Origin: Microvirga soli
GTDB taxonomy: Bacteria > Pseudomonadota > Alphaproteobacteria > Rhizobiales > Beijerinckiaceae
Length of the DNA: 64,000 bases
Direction: 5' to 3'
NCBI RefSeq assembly: GCF_016734765.1
Contig: NZ_JAERQE010000029.1
Location: 1-64,000 of the forward strand
The notes beneath the pieces are model-generated. The model was not told the DNA's origin. It made no database searches and saw nothing but the letters and a program-made list of their open reading frames with translations. Made by a program: the position numbers and the translations under genes. Positions 62,325-64,000 of this stretch are shown here, in pieces (position 1 is the stretch's first letter; each line of letters begins with the position of its first letter).

Positions 62325-63068
62325 ATGAAATCCCCTCCGATTGTCTCGCCACAGGAATGGGAGGCTGCACGCCTCGAGCTTCTGGTGAAGGAGAAGACTC
62401 ATACCCGCGCCCGCGACGCGCTTGCTTCCGAACGGCGGCGGATGCCCTGGATGGCGGTCGAGCGAGACTACACCTTTGAAGGACCATCCGGCACAGTCAG
62501 CCTGCTGGACATGTTCGAAGGCCGGCGACAGCTCATCGTCTATCGAGCCTTCTTCGAGCCCGGGGTGCACGGCTGGCCCGATCATGCCTGCCGCGGTTGC
62601 TCGCTAGGCGCGGACCAGGTAGGCCACCTCGCTCACCTGAATGCCCGCGACACGACTCTGGCCTACGTCTCGCGGGCGCCGCAGCCGGATATTACGCGGT
62701 TGAAGGCGAGGATGGGCTGGAGCATGCCCTGGTACACTTTGACCGACAGCTTTGATGCCGATTTCGGCGTCGACGAATGGCACGGGCACAACGTGTTCTT
62801 CCGTGACGGCGAGCGCGTGGTGCGCACCTACTTCATCAACAATCGCGGCGACGAGGCGATGGGTACCCTTTGGACTTACCTCGACCTGACGGCGCTCGGC
62901 CGCCAGGAGGCTTGGGAGGACTCGCCGGAAGGATACCCACAGACGCCGACTTATAAGTGGTGGAACTGGCATGACAGCTACGCACCGGACAGCGCCCCGG
63001 ATCCCAGATGGGTCGCGGTGTCTGAGGTCGGTGAGGCGGCGTTCCGGACCGCTAGCGCGGGCGCCTAA
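62325..63068 (+). CDS. DUF899 thioredoxin-like protein
   Basis: 247 residues. Starts MKSPPIVSPQEWEAARLELL, then RRRMPWMAVERDYTFEGPSG, LIVYRAFFEPGVHGWPDHAC, RGCSLGADQVGHLAHLNARD and VFFRDGERVVRTYFINNRGD, the full DUF899 pattern with Cys positions of a thioredoxin-like fold (HACRGCS). The activity is not established. ATG 62325 follows AAGGAG. It is first in an operon with a small membrane protein, an ArsR regulator and an SRPBCC protein. Confidence 0.9.
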   Translation: MKSPPIVSPQEWEAARLELLVKEKTHTRARDALASERRRMPWMAVERDYTFEGPSGTVSLLDMFEGRRQLIVYRAFFEPGVHGWPDHACRGCSLGADQVGHLAHLNARDTTLAYVSRAPQPDITRLKARMGWSMPWYTLTDSFDADFGVDEWHGHNVFFRDGERVVRTYFINNRGDEAMGTLWTYLDLTALGRQEAWEDSPEGYPQTPTYKWWNWHDSYAPDSAPDPRWVAVSEVGEAAFRTASAGA

Positions 63069-63070
63069 GC

Positions 63071-63343
63071 ATGAACGGAACCTCCATGCCCGAGACCGCG
63101 GAGCGGTTGAACCTCGACGCGGCGCCGACCTTTGCGGCTATGGCGCTGGTAAGCGGTGTAGCCGCGAGTGGGCCGACAGATGCGCTCAGCGGGCCCGGGA
63201 GTGGTTGTCCGCTGGACGCAATGGTCGTGATGTACCTGCTCATGTGCACCTTCCACGTCACGCCGTGGCTGAAGCGGCTGGGCGGTCGCCGGGCGATCAA
63301 CGACCGCAGGGTCGAGGAGGAGAGCGAATGCAGCCAGCGCTAG
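63071..63343 (+). CDS. Small membrane protein of the ArsR operon
   Basis: 90 residues; one hydrophobic helix (LDAMVVMYLLMCTFHVTPWL) with a basic end KRLGGRR. The MYLLM-FH-PWLK pattern occurs in short proteins beside ArsR and SRPBCC genes. It starts two bases after the DUF899 stop and overlaps the ArsR start by 16 bases, so it is cotranscribed. The function is unknown. Confidence 0.6.
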   Translation: MNGTSMPETAERLNLDAAPTFAAMALVSGVAASGPTDALSGPGSGCPLDAMVVMYLLMCTFHVTPWLKRLGGRRAINDRRVEEESECSQR

Positions 63344-63681
63344 ACCCTCTGAGCACGACGTTATCGGCCCTCGCGGATCCCACACGACGGGCGATCCTGG
63401 CCCGGCTCGCGCGCGGGGCGGCCACCGTGAACGAGTTGGCCGAGCCGTTCGACATCAGCCTGCCCGCGGTGTCGCGGCACCTTAAGGTGCTGCAGGCGGC
63501 GGGCCTAATCTCGCGGGGTCGGGAGGCCCAGTGGCGGCCGTGTCGGCTCGAGGCCGGACCGCTCAAAGACCTGGACGGCTGGCTCGCCTCCTACCGCCGC
63601 TTCTGGGAGGGTAGCTTCGACAAGATGGAGGCCTACCTCGCGACGATCACAAAAGGAGACCCCGATGGACGCGAGAACTGA
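63328..63681 (+). CDS. ArsR-family regulator
   Basis: 117 residues. SALADPTRRAILARLARGAA, TVNELAEPFDISLPAVSRHL and KVLQAAGLISRGREAQWRPC form the ArsR winged helix; the tail is YRRFWEGSFDKMEAYLAT. There is no Cys-rich metal site, so it belongs to the branch that pairs with SRPBCC proteins and not to the arsenic sensors. ATG 63328 follows GAGGAGAG. It probably acts on the TTTAAC palindrome at 62262. Confidence 0.9.
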   Translation: MQPALDPLSTTLSALADPTRRAILARLARGAATVNELAEPFDISLPAVSRHLKVLQAAGLISRGREAQWRPCRLEAGPLKDLDGWLASYRRFWEGSFDKMEAYLATITKGDPDGREN

Positions 63682-64000
63682 CACCCGGAGCGGCGCGGCC
63701 GAGCGCCGCAGCGACCCGGGAATGCCCTTGCGCGACGACGAACTGCTGATCGTGCGCGCGTTCGACGCCCCGGTCGCGCTGGTGTTCCGCATGTGGGAGG
63801 ACGCGTCCCACCGAACCCACTGGTGGGCACCGAAGGGCTGCCGCTGCACCCACTTCAGCCATGAGTTCCGCGTGGGCGGCGCGTGGCGGGCCTGCTTTCT
63901 CTCCGAGACCGGAGGCGAAAACTGGCAGAGCGGCGTCTACCGCGAGATCGATCGGGATCGCCGGATCGTCTTCAGTTTTGTCTGGGATGGGGGACCGTCC
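63665..64000 (+). CDS. SRPBCC (AHSA1-like) domain protein, cut by window end
   Basis: Reads MDARTDTRSGAAERRSDPGM, then LLIVRAFDAPVALVFRMWED and HRTHWWAPKGCRCTHFSHEF, RVGGAWRACFL and YREIDRDRRIVFSFVWDGG; this is the AHSA1/START-like fold that binds hydrophobic ligands. 112 codons are visible, the rest lies outside the window. It overlaps the ArsR stop by 17 bases and belongs to the same operon. Confidence 0.85.
   Translation, partial: MDARTDTRSGAAERRSDPGMPLRDDELLIVRAFDAPVALVFRMWEDASHRTHWWAPKGCRCTHFSHEFRVGGAWRACFLSETGGENWQSGVYREIDRDRRIVFSFVWDGGPS

Noticed and set aside
1-64000. CRISPR arrays, tRNA or rRNA genes, and prophage modules
   Set aside because: Looked for direct repeats with regular spacers, cloverleaf ends and structural phage genes; none was found. 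The only multi-copy repeat is the dispersed palindrome.

Overview
The window looks like an accessory, insertion-rich stretch of a GC-rich alphaproteobacterial (Rhizobiales) genome, most like Microvirga or Methylobacterium. That placement is an inference from gene content: several small proteins typical of those genera, HWE/HisKA_2-type signalling, class III cyclases, and the style of the short palindromic intergenic repeats. No rRNA, tRNA, CRISPR array or phage module was seen.

Layout. 0-13 kb: a Crp/Fnr-type regulator cut by the window edge, an orphan MinD, two tandem secreted cupin proteins, a cold-shock protein, a LOV-like PAS histidine kinase with a response regulator, a PRC-barrel protein, a run of very small conserved proteins, and decayed genes (transglutaminase-like, response regulator). 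13-20 kb: a class III cyclase with a C-terminal frameshift, then a secreted Gly/Asn-rich subtilase and a secreted Gly-rich protein transcribed divergently. 20.5-31 kb: a catabolic island with an APH-type small-molecule kinase, two class III PLP enzymes, a HisD-family dehydrogenase, an XRE-cupin regulator and a PotDABC-type importer, probably for an amine or amino alcohol. 31.4-33.1 kb: an IS with visible inverted ends and a divergent passenger gene. 33.1-36.9 kb: a TetR-HlyD-ATPase-permease export operon with a perfect palindromic operator. 37.7-41.4 kb: a DUF3299-like/ATPase/FtsX-permease trio, possibly zinc related, and a secreted M20 peptidase.

41.5-48.4 kb is a graveyard: IS3 remnant, IS6 element joining halves of two unrelated genes (PhzF and a chemotaxis receptor), and an internally deleted IS1182 copy, around an intact cyclase-TolB-TPR protein. 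48.8-57.8 kb: an MlrC-like (M81) peptidase, a Dpp-type oligopeptide importer, a gamma-glutamyltransferase-like enzyme and the convergent substrate-binding protein, read as one peptide-scavenging locus. 58.5-60 kb: two cupins divergent from a MarR regulator with two operator copies between them. 60.2-62.2 kb: an IS110 copy broken by an IS5 element. 62.3-64 kb: a DUF899, small membrane protein, ArsR, SRPBCC operon behind an ArsR-type palindrome, cut by the window end.

A 68-71 bp palindromic repeat occurs nine times, almost always between genes, and is the most pervasive unexplained structure here.
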